A stretch of 64,000 nucleotides of DNA from Parafilimonas terrae. GTDB taxonomy: Bacteria > Bacteroidota > Bacteroidia > Chitinophagales > Chitinophagaceae. The position numbers and the translations under genes are program-made. Positions 34,054 through 44,240 of the stretch are shown here, in pieces. The DNA is taken from positions 186,001 through 250,000 of the forward strand of contig NZ_FOXQ01000004.1 in assembly GCF_900115755.1 (NCBI RefSeq), written 5' to 3'. Position 1 is the stretch's first letter. Each line of letters opens with the position of its first letter. The notes below the pieces were generated by a model. It had not been told where the DNA came from and ran no database searches. It saw only the letters and a list, made by a program, of their open reading frames with translations.

Positions 34054-35445
34054 TTGCTTAGCAACGGTGTAACTTATTTATCTATAATTTTTTTATTAAT
34101 GATGAATATTGGCTGCAATACTTCCACAACATCAAACACACCTGCTGAAGACAGCGGTAAAGTGCGTTTGATAACCTTAGCGCCCGGCCATTTTCATGCA
34201 GCATTGGTACAGAAAAATATGTACCCGGCAATTGATTCGGTCGTGCATGTGTATGCACCTGAAGGCAATGAACTGCAGGCGCATCTTAAACTTATCGATC
34301 AGTATAATCATCGCACAGATAACCCCACGCATTGGGTGGAAAAATTATATACCGGCAGCGATTATCTTGACAAAATGCTTGCTGATAAAGCAGGCAACGT
34401 GGTGGTGCTGGCAGGTAATAACGAACAAAAAACAGATTATATAAAACGCAGTGTGGAAGCGGGTTTGAACGTATTGGGCGATAAACCAATGGCGATAAAT
34501 TCAGGCGATTTTAATGTATTGCAGGAAGCCTTTAGTGCAGCCGCAAAAAACAATGTGTTGTTGTATGATATTATGACAGAGCGTTCTGAAATAACCAACA
34601 CATTGCAAAAAGAGTTTGCACATATACCATCTGTTTTTGGTGAATTGCAAAAAGGAACGGCCAACGATCCGGCAGTAAGAATGGAAAGCATTCATTACTT
34701 CTATAAATATGTTTCCGGAAATGTATTAACAAGGCCCGACTGGTTTTTCGATCCCAAACAACAGGGCGATGCCATTACCGACGTAGGCACACATTTGCTT
34801 GACCTCATTCAATGGGAATGTTTTCCGGATTCTATCATCGATTACACAAAAGATATTGATATAACCAATGCACGTATATGGCCAACAGCGCTTACATTAT
34901 CACAGTTCGCAGCTATTACAAAAGAAGATAAGTTTCCTGATTTTCTTAAGCCATATATAACCAATGACACAGTGTTACAATCACATGCCAACGGCGAAAT
35001 AAACTATACCATTAAAGGTATTCATGCAAGGGTAACGCCGCGCTGGGAATACAAGGCAGCAGCCGGTGGCGACTCGCACTATTCCTTATTAAAAGGCACG
35101 AAAGTTTCACTGGAAATAAAGCAGGGTGCAGCAGAAAATTATAAGCCGGTATTATATATCTGGCCAGGCAATAACGCGAAAAATTTTGCTGATACACTAA
35201 ACGCAGCCGTTCAGCAATTGAATGAAAAATATCCTGGTATTACGGTTCAGCCAATCAATAAAGGTTTCAAGGTTGTAATACCCGAAAAATACGATGTAGG
35301 CCATGAAGCACATTTTGCACAGGTAATGGAAAGATATCTTCAATATTTAAAAGATAAAAAACTCCCCGGCTGGGAAGTGCCCGGAATGTTAGCCAAATAT
35401 TATACGGCAACGAAAGCACTGGATATAGCAACAGGTAAAAAATAG
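34054..35445 (+). CDS. Gfo/Idh-type oxidoreductase with 'putative oxidoreductase C-terminal' domain
   Basis: The open frame runs 33829-35445 (538 aa), but the first ~70 codons are a dispersed repeat. Coding probably begins near a TTG at 34054 or at 33958/34099, giving a short lipoprotein signal (LSIIFLLMMNIGC). The N-terminal domain is a Rossmann-like unit (VRLITLAPGHFHAALVQ, VVVLAGNNE) with the EKP equivalent GDKPMAI; the C-terminal part (DWFFDPKQQGDAITDVGTHLLDLI) matches the putative-oxidoreductase C-terminal family. It probably acts on a periplasmic sugar. The true start is uncertain and may have been created by repeat insertion. Confidence 0.8.
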   Translation: MLSNGVTYLSIIFLLMMNIGCNTSTTSNTPAEDSGKVRLITLAPGHFHAALVQKNMYPAIDSVVHVYAPEGNELQAHLKLIDQYNHRTDNPTHWVEKLYTGSDYLDKMLADKAGNVVVLAGNNEQKTDYIKRSVEAGLNVLGDKPMAINSGDFNVLQEAFSAAAKNNVLLYDIMTERSEITNTLQKEFAHIPSVFGELQKGTANDPAVRMESIHYFYKYVSGNVLTRPDWFFDPKQQGDAITDVGTHLLDLIQWECFPDSIIDYTKDIDITNARIWPTALTLSQFAAITKEDKFPDFLKPYITNDTVLQSHANGEINYTIKGIHARVTPRWEYKAAAGGDSHYSLLKGTKVSLEIKQGAAENYKPVLYIWPGNNAKNFADTLNAAVQQLNEKYPGITVQPINKGFKVVIPEKYDVGHEAHFAQVMERYLQYLKDKKLPGWEVPGMLAKYYTATKALDIATGKK

Positions 35446-35633
35446 GATTTAAACAACAGGTTGTTTGAATTGATTTTTGATTGCGAGCTACAGAAACAGG
35501 TGATGGTCCGCTGCGGCGGGTCACTCCCTTGTACTGTATATCGTGAGCGGCTTTTTATTGCTGTGCATGCAGCCCTGTAAAAGCTAATTCAAACAATCAT
35601 TAAATAAATTTCTTATCAAACAAAATTAAAAAC

Positions 35634-36437
35634 ATGCACCTGCAGGAAAACATTCAACAACCATCATCCAAAAACACAGCACAAGCCATGTTTTCACTCA
35701 ATGGAAAAACCGCAGTGGTAACCGGCGGCGGCAGCGGGCTGGGATTAGCCATTGCAAAAGCATTGGCCGGCAATGGCGCTAAAGTTATTATTACAGGCCG
35801 CGATGAAAACAAGCTGCAAAAAGCCTGTGAAGAAATTGGCAATGCATGCTGCTATATTCCTGCCGACCTTTCTCAACTGCAGGCTATTCCCGCCTTTGTT
35901 GAACAACTGATACAACGGGCACAAACAATCGACATACTGGTAAACAATGCCGGTATCAATATGAAAAAAGATGCACTGGATGTTACGGATGAAGAATTTC
36001 AAAACATCATTTTAACCAATCAGCAGGCGGTGTTTGCGCTCACAAGGGAAATATCAAGACACATGGCCGCTGCACAGCAGGGCAACATTATTATGATCAG
36101 CTCTATGGCGGCACATTATGGTCTTCCAAAAGTGGTGGCTTACACCGCATCAAAAACAGCCGTAGAGGGCATGACAAGGGCATTGGCTGTGGAGCTGGCT
36201 GAAAAGGGTATTCGTGTAAACTGTATTGCGCCTGGTTTTATTGCAACAGATATGTCGGCAAAAGCATTGAACAGTGATAAAGACAGGATGCAGCGTGTAT
36301 TGGCCCGCACGCCTATGCGCAAGCTTGGCCATCCGGATGATGTGGGTTATGCAGCCGCATTCCTTGCTTCTGAAGGCGCAAGGTTTATAACAGGCACCGT
36401 ACTGGCTGTTGATGGCGGCAATTCTATTGGTTTTTAA
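35634..36437 (+). CDS. SDR-family oxidoreductase
   Basis: 267-aa short-chain dehydrogenase with the classical pattern: TGGGSGLGLAIAKAL (NAD(P) binding, about residues 31-45), LVNNAGINMKKD, ISSMAAHYG, and the catalytic YTASK. VNCIAPGFIATDMS follows. Closest in form to gluconate 5-dehydrogenase and KduD/FabG-type enzymes. Since uxaC lies 6 kb downstream, it could be the SDR-type reductase of fructuronate or tagaturonate; that is inference. Confidence 0.85.
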   Translation: MHLQENIQQPSSKNTAQAMFSLNGKTAVVTGGGSGLGLAIAKALAGNGAKVIITGRDENKLQKACEEIGNACCYIPADLSQLQAIPAFVEQLIQRAQTIDILVNNAGINMKKDALDVTDEEFQNIILTNQQAVFALTREISRHMAAAQQGNIIMISSMAAHYGLPKVVAYTASKTAVEGMTRALAVELAEKGIRVNCIAPGFIATDMSAKALNSDKDRMQRVLARTPMRKLGHPDDVGYAAAFLASEGARFITGTVLAVDGGNSIGF

Positions 36438-36510
36438 TTTCTAACTATAAAACTATACGTATGAATCGCACTGTAATTTTTCTTATCTCTTCACAACTAA
36501 ATACTGCATT

Positions 36511-39500
36511 ATGAAAAAAGTCCTTTACAAATGGATGCTGTTGAGCGCATGCCTGCTCTTTTATGCGGCGGACACTTTATTTGCGCAGTCGCCTATATCA
36601 GTTAAAGGCACAGTAACAGCAAAAGAAAATGCAAAGCCCCTGGAAGGTGTAACGGTAATGGTTGAAGGCAGCAAACATGGCATTACAACAAATGCTGACG
36701 GCAGTTTTGTGCTTTCGAATGTTCCGCCATCTGGTAAACTGATTTTTTCTTTTGTGGGCTATACATCGCAAACAATACCGGTTAACGGTCAAACAACTTT
36801 TAATGTAACGCTTGAACTTGAAAGCAGCACGCTCGACCAGGTAGTAGTTATTGGTTATGGCACACAGCAAAAGAAAGACTTGACCGGCGCAGTGGCCCAG
36901 TTAAAAGCATCGCAGCTTGAAAATGAGAACCCCACGCAGGTAACGGATATGCTGAGAGGCAATGTGGCAGGTTTAACCATCTCGCAAACAAACTCAGCCT
37001 CGGCAAAAGGCGGCGGCGATTTGCAGATACGCGGCCGTTCGTCAATCAATGCCGGCACTACGCCATTGATTGTGGTGGATGGGGTTATTTATCCCGGCGC
37101 ATTAAGTGATATCAATCCCAATGACATCAGCACGATTGATGTTTTAAAAGATGCAACATCCGCTGCTGTATTTGGCGCTAAATCTGCCAGCGGCGTGGTT
37201 ATTATCACTACTAAGAAAGGCTCCCGCAAAGGCGCACAGATAACATTAAACTCAAATTTTGGTTATGGCGAGCTGGCCATGAACCAGCCGATATATGACG
37301 GGCCTGGTTTTGTTGCCTGGAGAACAGACGTATTGAACAGCATTAACGTTAACCATAAACCCTACCAGTTTAATGATCCCAGCACCCTGCCGGATTCTAT
37401 TTCGGTAGATGAATGGATGGCGTATGATAACTCGCAGGGCGACCCCGTGGACGTGTGGCTGAACAGGTTAAAAATGTATCCCGTTGAAATAGCCAATTAC
37501 AAAGAAGGCAAAACAACCGACTGGTATAATATGATGTTTCATAAGGGTCTCAGGCAAGACCATACGGTAAGCGTAGCCGGAAGAAAAGATGAAATATCTT
37601 ATTATTTATCTGCCAACTATACCGACAATGACGGGGTAATTGTGGGCGATGATTACCAGGTATTCAGGGTGAGGACAAACCTTGAAGCAAAGATTGCTAA
37701 GTTTTTAACCGCCGGTATAAATTTTCAGTTTGCCGACAGGGATGAAAGCCAGGTACCTGTGAATTGGGGGCAAATGGTAAACGCATCGCCTTACGGTGAA
37801 AAATATAAAGATGGCACTACAGATTTAAGGGATAGCCCGAATGATGACGTGGGCAATAATATTAATCCTTTCCTGGATTATACTTATACCAACCGCCTTC
37901 AAAAAACGAATACTTTATTTGGAACAATGTTCGTAAAAGGCGAATTGCCTTATGGTTTTTCATACCAGGTAAACTTTACGCCCAACTATTCCTTTTATCG
38001 CTATTTCAATGGTATATCTGCTAAAGATTTTCAATACAAAGCAAGAGGCGGTGTAGCCACACGCACGGATCAAACCACTTTTAACTGGCAGGTAGATAAC
38101 CTCATTAAATGGAATAAAACCTATGGCGATCATTCCTTTGATTTTACTTTCTTATTGAATGCCGAAAAATTCCAGTCATGGAGAAGCCAAATGGATAACG
38201 AAGGTTTTTCACCCAATGATGTTTTAAGCTATCACAATATAGGCGCAGGTATTAAACCGGTTATCAGCAGTGATGACCAGGTAAGCACAGGCGATGCCAT
38301 GATGGGCCGTTTAAATTATTCCTATAAACAACGTTACCTGTTAACAGCTTCTTTCCGCCGGGATGGTTATTCAGCATTTGGCCAGAAAAATCCAAGGGCC
38401 GACTTTCCTGCCGTTGCATTGGGATGGGTTTTCTCCCAGGAAAAATTCATGCAGTCAAACTGGTTAAGTTATGGCAAACTGCGTGCCTCATGGGGAAAGA
38501 ATGGTAACCGGGATATTGGCCGCTATTACGCACTATCCAATCTTAATACAGGCAAATATCAATACATAAAAGCCGATGGAACTGTTGTATTGATTTCCCA
38601 GTTGTACGTTGACAGGCTGCAGAACCCCGACCTGAAATGGGAAAAAACGACTTCTTATAACCTGGGTCTTGATTTCGGCTTATTCAATAACAGGATAAAC
38701 GGTTCTTTTGATGTATATGAAAAGCAAACAAAAGACCTTTTGATACTACGTTCGTTACCGGATATCTCAGGCTTTTCCAATGTTTGGGACAACCTGGGCC
38801 AGGTAAACAACAAAGGCTTTGAAATAAGCATCACCAGCGCCAACATTGCCCATAAAAACTTTGCCTGGAATACAACGCTTAATTTTTCACTCAACCGGAA
38901 TGAAATAAAACATTTGTATGGCGCAGTAGATGTTACTGATTCTACCGGCAAGGTAATAGGCCGCGAAGAAAGAGATGATGTTGCCAACAGGTGGTTTATT
39001 GGTCATGCGCTGGATGCAATATGGGATTTAAAAGTGTTGGGCGTATGGCAGCAGAATGAAGCAGATGAGGCAGCTAAATATGGTGTGAAGCCGGGCGACT
39101 TTAAAGTACAGGATTTTAATGGCGATGGTAAATATTCTGATGAAGACAGGCAATTCCTGGGCTATAGCAATCCACGTTTTCAATGGACGTTAAGAAACCA
39201 GTTTACTTATAAAGGTTTTGATTTTTCTTTCATGATCTATTCAAGCTGGGGACAAAAATTATCGTACAACAATGCTAAAAATAACTCGGGTTTTATTGAC
39301 CGTCAGAATTCTTATATAGTTCCTTACTGGACTCCGGAACATCCAATTAATGATTACGCAAGATTGTATTCAAGCAATGGCAGCGCTGGCTTTAATGTGT
39401 ACAGGTCGGCTTCTTTCATTCGACTTAATAATATTGCCCTTGCTTATACTTTACCGCAATCCCTTGTAAACAAGGCCGGACTGGAAAGCATGAAATTGTA

Positions 39501-39642
39501 TGTGAATGCCAACAACGTGGCCGTGTTTGCGCCCGACTGGGATTTCTGGGACCCCGAATTCAGGAACAGGGATAGTAACGGCAATATATCCACGGCTATT
39601 CCGCCACGCATTTATTCGATAGGTATTAATGTTGTTTTTTAA
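36511..39642 (+). CDS. susC: SusC/RagA-type TonB-linked outer-membrane transporter
   Basis: 1043-aa outer-membrane barrel. A signal peptide (WMLLSACLLFYAADTLFAQ) is followed by a carboxypeptidase-regulatory-like domain (VKGTVTAKENAKPLEGVTVM, about residues 31-115), the TonB-box-like junction LDQVVVIGYGTQQKKDLTGAV (about 111-131), the plug domain (LRGNVAGLTISQ, IRGRSSINAGTTPLIVVDGV) and a 22-strand-type barrel. It ends with an aromatic terminal strand (IGINVVF). It pairs with SusD 15 nt downstream to import an oligosaccharide. Substrate is inferred to be uronate-containing. Confidence 0.96.
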   Translation: MKKVLYKWMLLSACLLFYAADTLFAQSPISVKGTVTAKENAKPLEGVTVMVEGSKHGITTNADGSFVLSNVPPSGKLIFSFVGYTSQTIPVNGQTTFNVTLELESSTLDQVVVIGYGTQQKKDLTGAVAQLKASQLENENPTQVTDMLRGNVAGLTISQTNSASAKGGGDLQIRGRSSINAGTTPLIVVDGVIYPGALSDINPNDISTIDVLKDATSAAVFGAKSASGVVIITTKKGSRKGAQITLNSNFGYGELAMNQPIYDGPGFVAWRTDVLNSINVNHKPYQFNDPSTLPDSISVDEWMAYDNSQGDPVDVWLNRLKMYPVEIANYKEGKTTDWYNMMFHKGLRQDHTVSVAGRKDEISYYLSANYTDNDGVIVGDDYQVFRVRTNLEAKIAKFLTAGINFQFADRDESQVPVNWGQMVNASPYGEKYKDGTTDLRDSPNDDVGNNINPFLDYTYTNRLQKTNTLFGTMFVKGELPYGFSYQVNFTPNYSFYRYFNGISAKDFQYKARGGVATRTDQTTFNWQVDNLIKWNKTYGDHSFDFTFLLNAEKFQSWRSQMDNEGFSPNDVLSYHNIGAGIKPVISSDDQVSTGDAMMGRLNYSYKQRYLLTASFRRDGYSAFGQKNPRADFPAVALGWVFSQEKFMQSNWLSYGKLRASWGKNGNRDIGRYYALSNLNTGKYQYIKADGTVVLISQLYVDRLQNPDLKWEKTTSYNLGLDFGLFNNRINGSFDVYEKQTKDLLILRSLPDISGFSNVWDNLGQVNNKGFEISITSANIAHKNFAWNTTLNFSLNRNEIKHLYGAVDVTDSTGKVIGREERDDVANRWFIGHALDAIWDLKVLGVWQQNEADEAAKYGVKPGDFKVQDFNGDGKYSDEDRQFLGYSNPRFQWTLRNQFTYKGFDFSFMIYSSWGQKLSYNNAKNNSGFIDRQNSYIVPYWTPEHPINDYARLYSSNGSAGFNVYRSASFIRLNNIALAYTLPQSLVNKAGLESMKLYVNANNVAVFAPDWDFWDPEFRNRDSNGNISTAIPPRIYSIGINVVF

Positions 39643-39657
39643 AAAAAAATAATTCAC

Positions 39658-41490
39658 ATGAAGCTAGATTCAAAATATATATGGCTGCTGCTGATAATCT
39701 TCACAGGTATTTCAGCAGGCACAGGCTGCAGCAAAGACCGCTTAACACCGGAACCTTTGTCTTTTTACGAGCCTGATCTTACTTATACAACGCCAAGCGC
39801 CATGCAGGCTGCCCTTACCTCCTGCAACAGGAATTTAAGAAACGAATATTACGGCGATAACCCGCCCATACTTACAGAGATGGTTTTTTCTGAAGTTACG
39901 GTAGAAGGCACAACTGATAAATCAGGTCCGGCACAGGATTTAAACCTTGTAATCACGCCTGACCTGGCAGGCTACAATGATGCCGACCATGCAAGGATTT
40001 ACTACTACTGGAGTGAAGGGTACAAAGGCATTAAATATGCCAATACGGTTATATCGAGAATAGATAATGTTACATGGGATTCACCGGAGCAGCGTAATTC
40101 GTTTTTAGGGCAAGCTTATTTTCACCGCGCCATGCGCTATTACAGGCTTACCAACCAGTTTGGTGATGTGCCGGCCATTATGCATGAAGTGAGCGAAAAA
40201 GATTCCGCTGTTAAACCTTTCTATTCAACCAAAAGAGATGTGATCCTGAGAAAGATGAAAACAGATCTTGATTCAGCTAAAGATTGGGTATCTGATGATG
40301 TGATGCGTGGCGAAGTAACCAAAGGCGCTGTATTGCAATTACTCACCAAAGTAAATCTTGCCCTGGGCGAATTTGATGATGCCATTGCCTCAGCCTCAGC
40401 CATCATCAATGGTGGTAAATATCATTTAATGACGCAGCCCTTCGGTGCCACTAAAAAGAATGTGATATGGGATTTGCATCGCCCTGAGAATAAATACACA
40501 GGCGAAAATACGGAAGGCATCTATCTCGTAACAGACCATTATGGCGACGGTGGTTACGACGGTGGTATGCGCATCATGCGGCAGGCGGTTCCTTACTGGG
40601 GCACTAATATTACTACACCAAGCGGTAAAAAAGGAACAAATGACGGTGTGGCGGTAAAGTTTGTTCAGTCATCTTTATATGGCAGGGGCATTGGCCGTTG
40701 CCGGCCTACCAACTACAGCCAGTATGATATATGGACTGACAGTAATGACCTGCGCCATTCTCATGATAACTGGATGAATATGGAAGACCTTGTATATAAC
40801 AATGATGGCGCATTGGTAGTAGATGGAGTTACTGATCCTTATTATTTAAAGCCTTTACAGAAATACAACTCATCCGGCGGCGTACTTTGCGTTGATACTA
40901 TCAGAAGCTGGTTTGGCTGGCCACAATACAAAGTATTTATTCCTGATAATGAAAATTCGCCAATGCAGGGCGGGCATTCTGACTGGTATGTTTACCGTCT
41001 TGCAGAAACCTATTTATTACGTGCAGAAGCTTATTTCTGGAAAGGCGACCTCGCCAGCGCCGCTGCCGACATTAATATGGTAAGAACACGCGCCCACTGT
41101 GCGCCAATAACGCCGGATCAGGTAAATATGGGCACTATATTAGATGAACGCGCCAGGGAATTATTTTATGAAGAGCCGCGTAAAACAGAGCTCACACGCA
41201 TAGCTTATATCTTCGCTTTAACGCATAAGGTTGCAGAAAACGGCAAATCATATTCACTGGATAATTTTTCTGATAACAATTATTTTTATGACAGGGTTAT
41301 AGCCAAAAATAATTTTTACCGTGAAGGCATTGTTACCATTCACGGTGATAAATACACCATGAGCCCTTACCATGTTTTATGGCCGGTACCCACCAAATCC
41401 ATACAGGCCAACACGTATGGCCGTATCAATCAGAATAAAGGTTACCAGGGTTATGAGTCAAATGTGCCGGCGTTGGATTATATACCGTAA
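39658..41490 (+). CDS. susD: SusD/RagB-type glycan-binding lipoprotein
   Basis: 610-aa surface lipoprotein (signal LLLIIFTGISAGTGCSK, lipobox GC). It has the SusD alpha-helical TPR-like fold: FLGQAYFHRAMRYYRLTNQFGDVP, LRKMKTDLDSAKDWV, and the C-terminal RLAETYLLRAEAYFWKGD and ILDERARELFYEE(PRK) segments, which are the RagB signature. It forms the lid of the SusC transporter. Longer than average (usual about 500-550 aa) because of extra loops at about residues 290-420. Confidence 0.95.
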   Translation: MKLDSKYIWLLLIIFTGISAGTGCSKDRLTPEPLSFYEPDLTYTTPSAMQAALTSCNRNLRNEYYGDNPPILTEMVFSEVTVEGTTDKSGPAQDLNLVITPDLAGYNDADHARIYYYWSEGYKGIKYANTVISRIDNVTWDSPEQRNSFLGQAYFHRAMRYYRLTNQFGDVPAIMHEVSEKDSAVKPFYSTKRDVILRKMKTDLDSAKDWVSDDVMRGEVTKGAVLQLLTKVNLALGEFDDAIASASAIINGGKYHLMTQPFGATKKNVIWDLHRPENKYTGENTEGIYLVTDHYGDGGYDGGMRIMRQAVPYWGTNITTPSGKKGTNDGVAVKFVQSSLYGRGIGRCRPTNYSQYDIWTDSNDLRHSHDNWMNMEDLVYNNDGALVVDGVTDPYYLKPLQKYNSSGGVLCVDTIRSWFGWPQYKVFIPDNENSPMQGGHSDWYVYRLAETYLLRAEAYFWKGDLASAAADINMVRTRAHCAPITPDQVNMGTILDERARELFYEEPRKTELTRIAYIFALTHKVAENGKSYSLDNFSDNNYFYDRVIAKNNFYREGIVTIHGDKYTMSPYHVLWPVPTKSIQANTYGRINQNKGYQGYESNVPALDYIP

Positions 41491-41521
41491 TAACATAAAT
41501 TGAAACGCTAAAAAAACAGAA

Positions 41522-42364
41522 ATGCAATCAAGAAGAAAATTCATACAGGCAGGAACATTAGGCATGGCGGCTTCGGCTGCCATGCCTTTTCTTGGAAAAG
41601 CTGCCGTAAATGCATCAGGGAAAACAGCTAAACATGAGCCATTAAAACTGGGCATGGCAGGCTATACATTTTTAAACTTCGACCTGGCAACATCCATAAA
41701 AATGATGCAGCGCGTAAATGTTACCAATCTTTCCATCAAAGATTTTCATTTGCCGTTAGATAGCTCGCCCGAAAAAATAAAAGAAGTGCTGCAACAGTTA
41801 AGCGATGCAGGCATAACGCCGTATGCAGTGGGTGTTATTTATATGAAGAGTAAAGAAGATGTTGACCGCACCTTTAATTATGCAAAAGCAGTTGGCGTAA
41901 ATATGATCGTTGGCGTTCCCAATTATGATCTGATAGATTATACCGAACAGAAAGTAAAAGAGCATAACATTAAAATAGCCATTCACAATCACGGCCCGAT
42001 GGATAAATTATATCCAAGCCCTAAAGATGTATATGAGCACATTAAAACAAAAGATAAGCGCATGGGTTTGTGTATAGATATAGGACATACACAACGCACC
42101 GGCCTTGCACCTGCTGATGCTGTATTGCAGTTTAAAGACCGGTTATTAGACCTGCATATTAAAGATGTTACGGCTGCCGCAAATGAAGGCAAGGCAATTG
42201 ATGTGGGCCGCGGCATAATTGATTTTCCTGCATTTGAAAGGGCGTTATATAAAATAAATTACCAGGGTATGTGCAGTTTTGAATACGAACTGAATATGAA
42301 AGACCCTTTGCCGGGCATTGCAGAATCAGTGGGCTATTTTAAAGGTGTGATGAATACGATTTAA
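41522..42364 (+). CDS. sugar phosphate isomerase/epimerase family protein
   Basis: 280-aa xylose-isomerase-like TIM barrel. The N-terminal QSRRKFIQAGTLGMAASAA is a twin-arginine signal, so the enzyme is exported. Metal-ligand segments are visible: HNHGPMDKLYPSP (about residue 158), CIDIGHTQRTG (about 185) and LLDLHIKDVT (about 210), with a late FEYELN. Exported members in sugar loci act with Gfo/Idh oxidoreductases on keto sugars. It follows susD by 31 nt. Confidence 0.87.
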   Translation: MQSRRKFIQAGTLGMAASAAMPFLGKAAVNASGKTAKHEPLKLGMAGYTFLNFDLATSIKMMQRVNVTNLSIKDFHLPLDSSPEKIKEVLQQLSDAGITPYAVGVIYMKSKEDVDRTFNYAKAVGVNMIVGVPNYDLIDYTEQKVKEHNIKIAIHNHGPMDKLYPSPKDVYEHIKTKDKRMGLCIDIGHTQRTGLAPADAVLQFKDRLLDLHIKDVTAAANEGKAIDVGRGIIDFPAFERALYKINYQGMCSFEYELNMKDPLPGIAESVGYFKGVMNTI

Positions 42365-42388
42365 TATCGTGTTATACTATAAATGTTC

Positions 42389-42479
42389 GTCATTTCGACG
42401 ATAGGAGAAATCTCTGCGGATATAGGATTGCATCAAATTCAGGAGATGTCTCGTACCTCTGCATGGCGACCGAAAAGTT
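42389..42479. repeat. GTCATTTCGACGA-type dispersed repeat, copy 1
   Basis: The first 26 nt (42389-42414) match 49662-49687 with one difference. The rest (GGAGATGTCTC, GGCGACCGAAA) is an imperfect inverted counterpart, so it can fold on itself. Located between the isomerase and uxaC genes. Confidence 0.6.
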
Positions 42480-42491
42480 GTTAGAAAAACA

Positions 42492-43886
42492 ATGAAACCA
42501 TTTTTATCAGAAGATTTTTTATTACAAACAGGCACAGCAAAACAGTTATATTTTGATCATGCGGCAAACATGCCCATTATAGATTATCATAATCATTTGC
42601 CGCCCGATGAAATTGCAAACAATAAACAATTTAAAAATATTACGGAACTGTGGCTTAAAGGCGACCATTATAAATGGCGGGCCATGCGCAGCAACGGTGT
42701 GAATGAGGAATTAATTACAGGCAATGCTGATGATTTTGAAAAGTTCAAAGCCTGGGCTGAGACAACGCCTTATACCATGCGCAACCCGCTGTACCATTGG
42801 TCGCACCTGGAATTGAAAAAGCCCTTCGGCATAACAGAATTGCTGAATGCAGGTAGCGCTGCATCTGTTTATGCGGCCTGCAATGAACAATTGCCGCAAT
42901 ACACCACACAGGCTTTACTAAAATATTTTAAAGTGGATGCACTCTGTACAACAGATGATCCTGCTGATGAGCTTGTTTATCATAAAAAAATAAGTGAACA
43001 GCCTTTCGGCATAAAAGTATTACCGGCCTTCAGGCCGGATAAGGCAATGGCAATTGATGATGCGGAAGCCTATAAAAATTACCTGCAAAAATTATCCGCC
43101 ATATCGGGCATTGAAATAAATTCTTACGATAGTTTACTGGAAGCATTGCATAAACGCCATGATGTTTTTCATGAAGCAGGCTGCCGCGTTTCAGATCATG
43201 GGCTGGATACCTTTCAAAAGATTGATGGCACCGCGCAACAGCTTGAAAACATATTTTCAAAAGCTGCTACAGGCAAGCCTGTATCAAAAGAAGAGTCCAT
43301 ATTGTTTAAAATGGCAACCCTGCATTTCATCTGCACCTGGAACCATGAGAAAGAATGGGTGCAGCAGTTTCATGTTGGCGCGCTGCGTAACAACAATACG
43401 CGTTTATTAAAGCGCATCGGCGCTGATGCCGGCGTGGATTCTATGGGCGACTGGCCGGTGGCAGAAGGCATGGCGGCATTTTTTGATAAGCTGGATAAAG
43501 ATGATAAGCTTGCAAAAACAATTATCTATAACAATAACCCGATGTATAATGAAGTATTTGCTACCATGACCGGCAATTTCCAGGATGGCAGCACACCGGG
43601 TAAAATACAATATGGCAGCGGCTGGTGGTTTTTAGACCAGAAAGATGGTATGGAAAAGCAAATGAACACATTAAGCAATATGGGTTTATTGAGCCGCTTT
43701 ATTGGTATGATAACAGATTCCCGCAGCTTCCTTTCTTTTTCAAGGCATGAATATTTTCGCAGGATTCTTTGCAATCTTATCGGTAACGATGTGGAGAATG
43801 GTGAACTGCCTGCCGATATAAAATGGCTGGGTAAAATGGTGGAAGATATTTGCTATAACAATGCGAGAGATTATTTTAAGTTGTAA
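42492..43886 (+). CDS. uxaC: glucuronate isomerase
   Basis: 464-aa cytoplasmic metal-dependent isomerase of D-glucuronate to D-fructuronate and D-galacturonate to D-tagaturonate. Family landmarks: PIIDYHNHLPPDEIA (metal ligands near residue 30), ELWLKGDHYKWRAMRSNG, YHWSHLELKKPFGI, LCTTDDPADEL, SDHGLD and NNNTRLLKRIGADAGVDSMGDWP-type active-site loops near 300. Length is standard. It supports a uronic-acid theme for the whole locus. No uxuA, uxuB or kdgK homologue is in the window. Confidence 0.96.
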   Translation: MKPFLSEDFLLQTGTAKQLYFDHAANMPIIDYHNHLPPDEIANNKQFKNITELWLKGDHYKWRAMRSNGVNEELITGNADDFEKFKAWAETTPYTMRNPLYHWSHLELKKPFGITELLNAGSAASVYAACNEQLPQYTTQALLKYFKVDALCTTDDPADELVYHKKISEQPFGIKVLPAFRPDKAMAIDDAEAYKNYLQKLSAISGIEINSYDSLLEALHKRHDVFHEAGCRVSDHGLDTFQKIDGTAQQLENIFSKAATGKPVSKEESILFKMATLHFICTWNHEKEWVQQFHVGALRNNNTRLLKRIGADAGVDSMGDWPVAEGMAAFFDKLDKDDKLAKTIIYNNNPMYNEVFATMTGNFQDGSTPGKIQYGSGWWFLDQKDGMEKQMNTLSNMGLLSRFIGMITDSRSFLSFSRHEYFRRILCNLIGNDVENGELPADIKWLGKMVEDICYNNARDYFKL

Positions 43887-43891
43887 GCTCT

Positions 43892-44030
43892 GTTCTTTTC
43901 TCTTGAAAGAAAAGAACCCCCGCCTGACCGGGGCCAGTCGGGCAGGAAAAGTTCAAGAAAAAATGATATTCAGCACATTTTTTCGTCCGCCTTGATTGGG
44001 CTTTGTGCTGCTGATTTTTCAGCTTTTGAT
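43892..44030 (-). repeat. dispersed repeat copy C
   Basis: On the minus strand: GCTGAAAAATCAGCAGCACA, CCCAATCAAGGCGGACG, TTCTTGAA, and a closing hairpin (43892-43901/43908-43917, GTTCTTTTCT). The stem bases differ from the other copies but stay paired. Copy C carries an extra CCCGCCTGAC-type palindrome of about 30 nt. Confidence 0.65.
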
Positions 44031-44179
44031 CCCTGATGCTTAGGTGTAATAATGTATGTTATTTTCCATCATTTAATCATTGAATATGGTAAAATTTTAA
44101 CGGCCTTTATTACAACAGAAGCATCATAAATATTCAGGTTGCTAAAGTATAAATTATTATAACGTTGTTTGAAAAGGGG

Positions 44180-44219
44180 CATCCCTCTCCACAAGTGGAG
44201 AGGGAACGAGGATGAGGTA
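44180..44219 (+). repeat. CCCTCTCC/GGAGAGGG palindromic element
   Basis: Perfect 11-bp stem (44182-44192/44195-44205) followed by ACGAGGATGAGGT. The rest of the 354-nt gap 43887-44240 holds repeat copy C and AT-rich sequence only. Confidence 0.7.
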
Positions 44220-44240
44220 AAATTCTATTAATAACCATTC

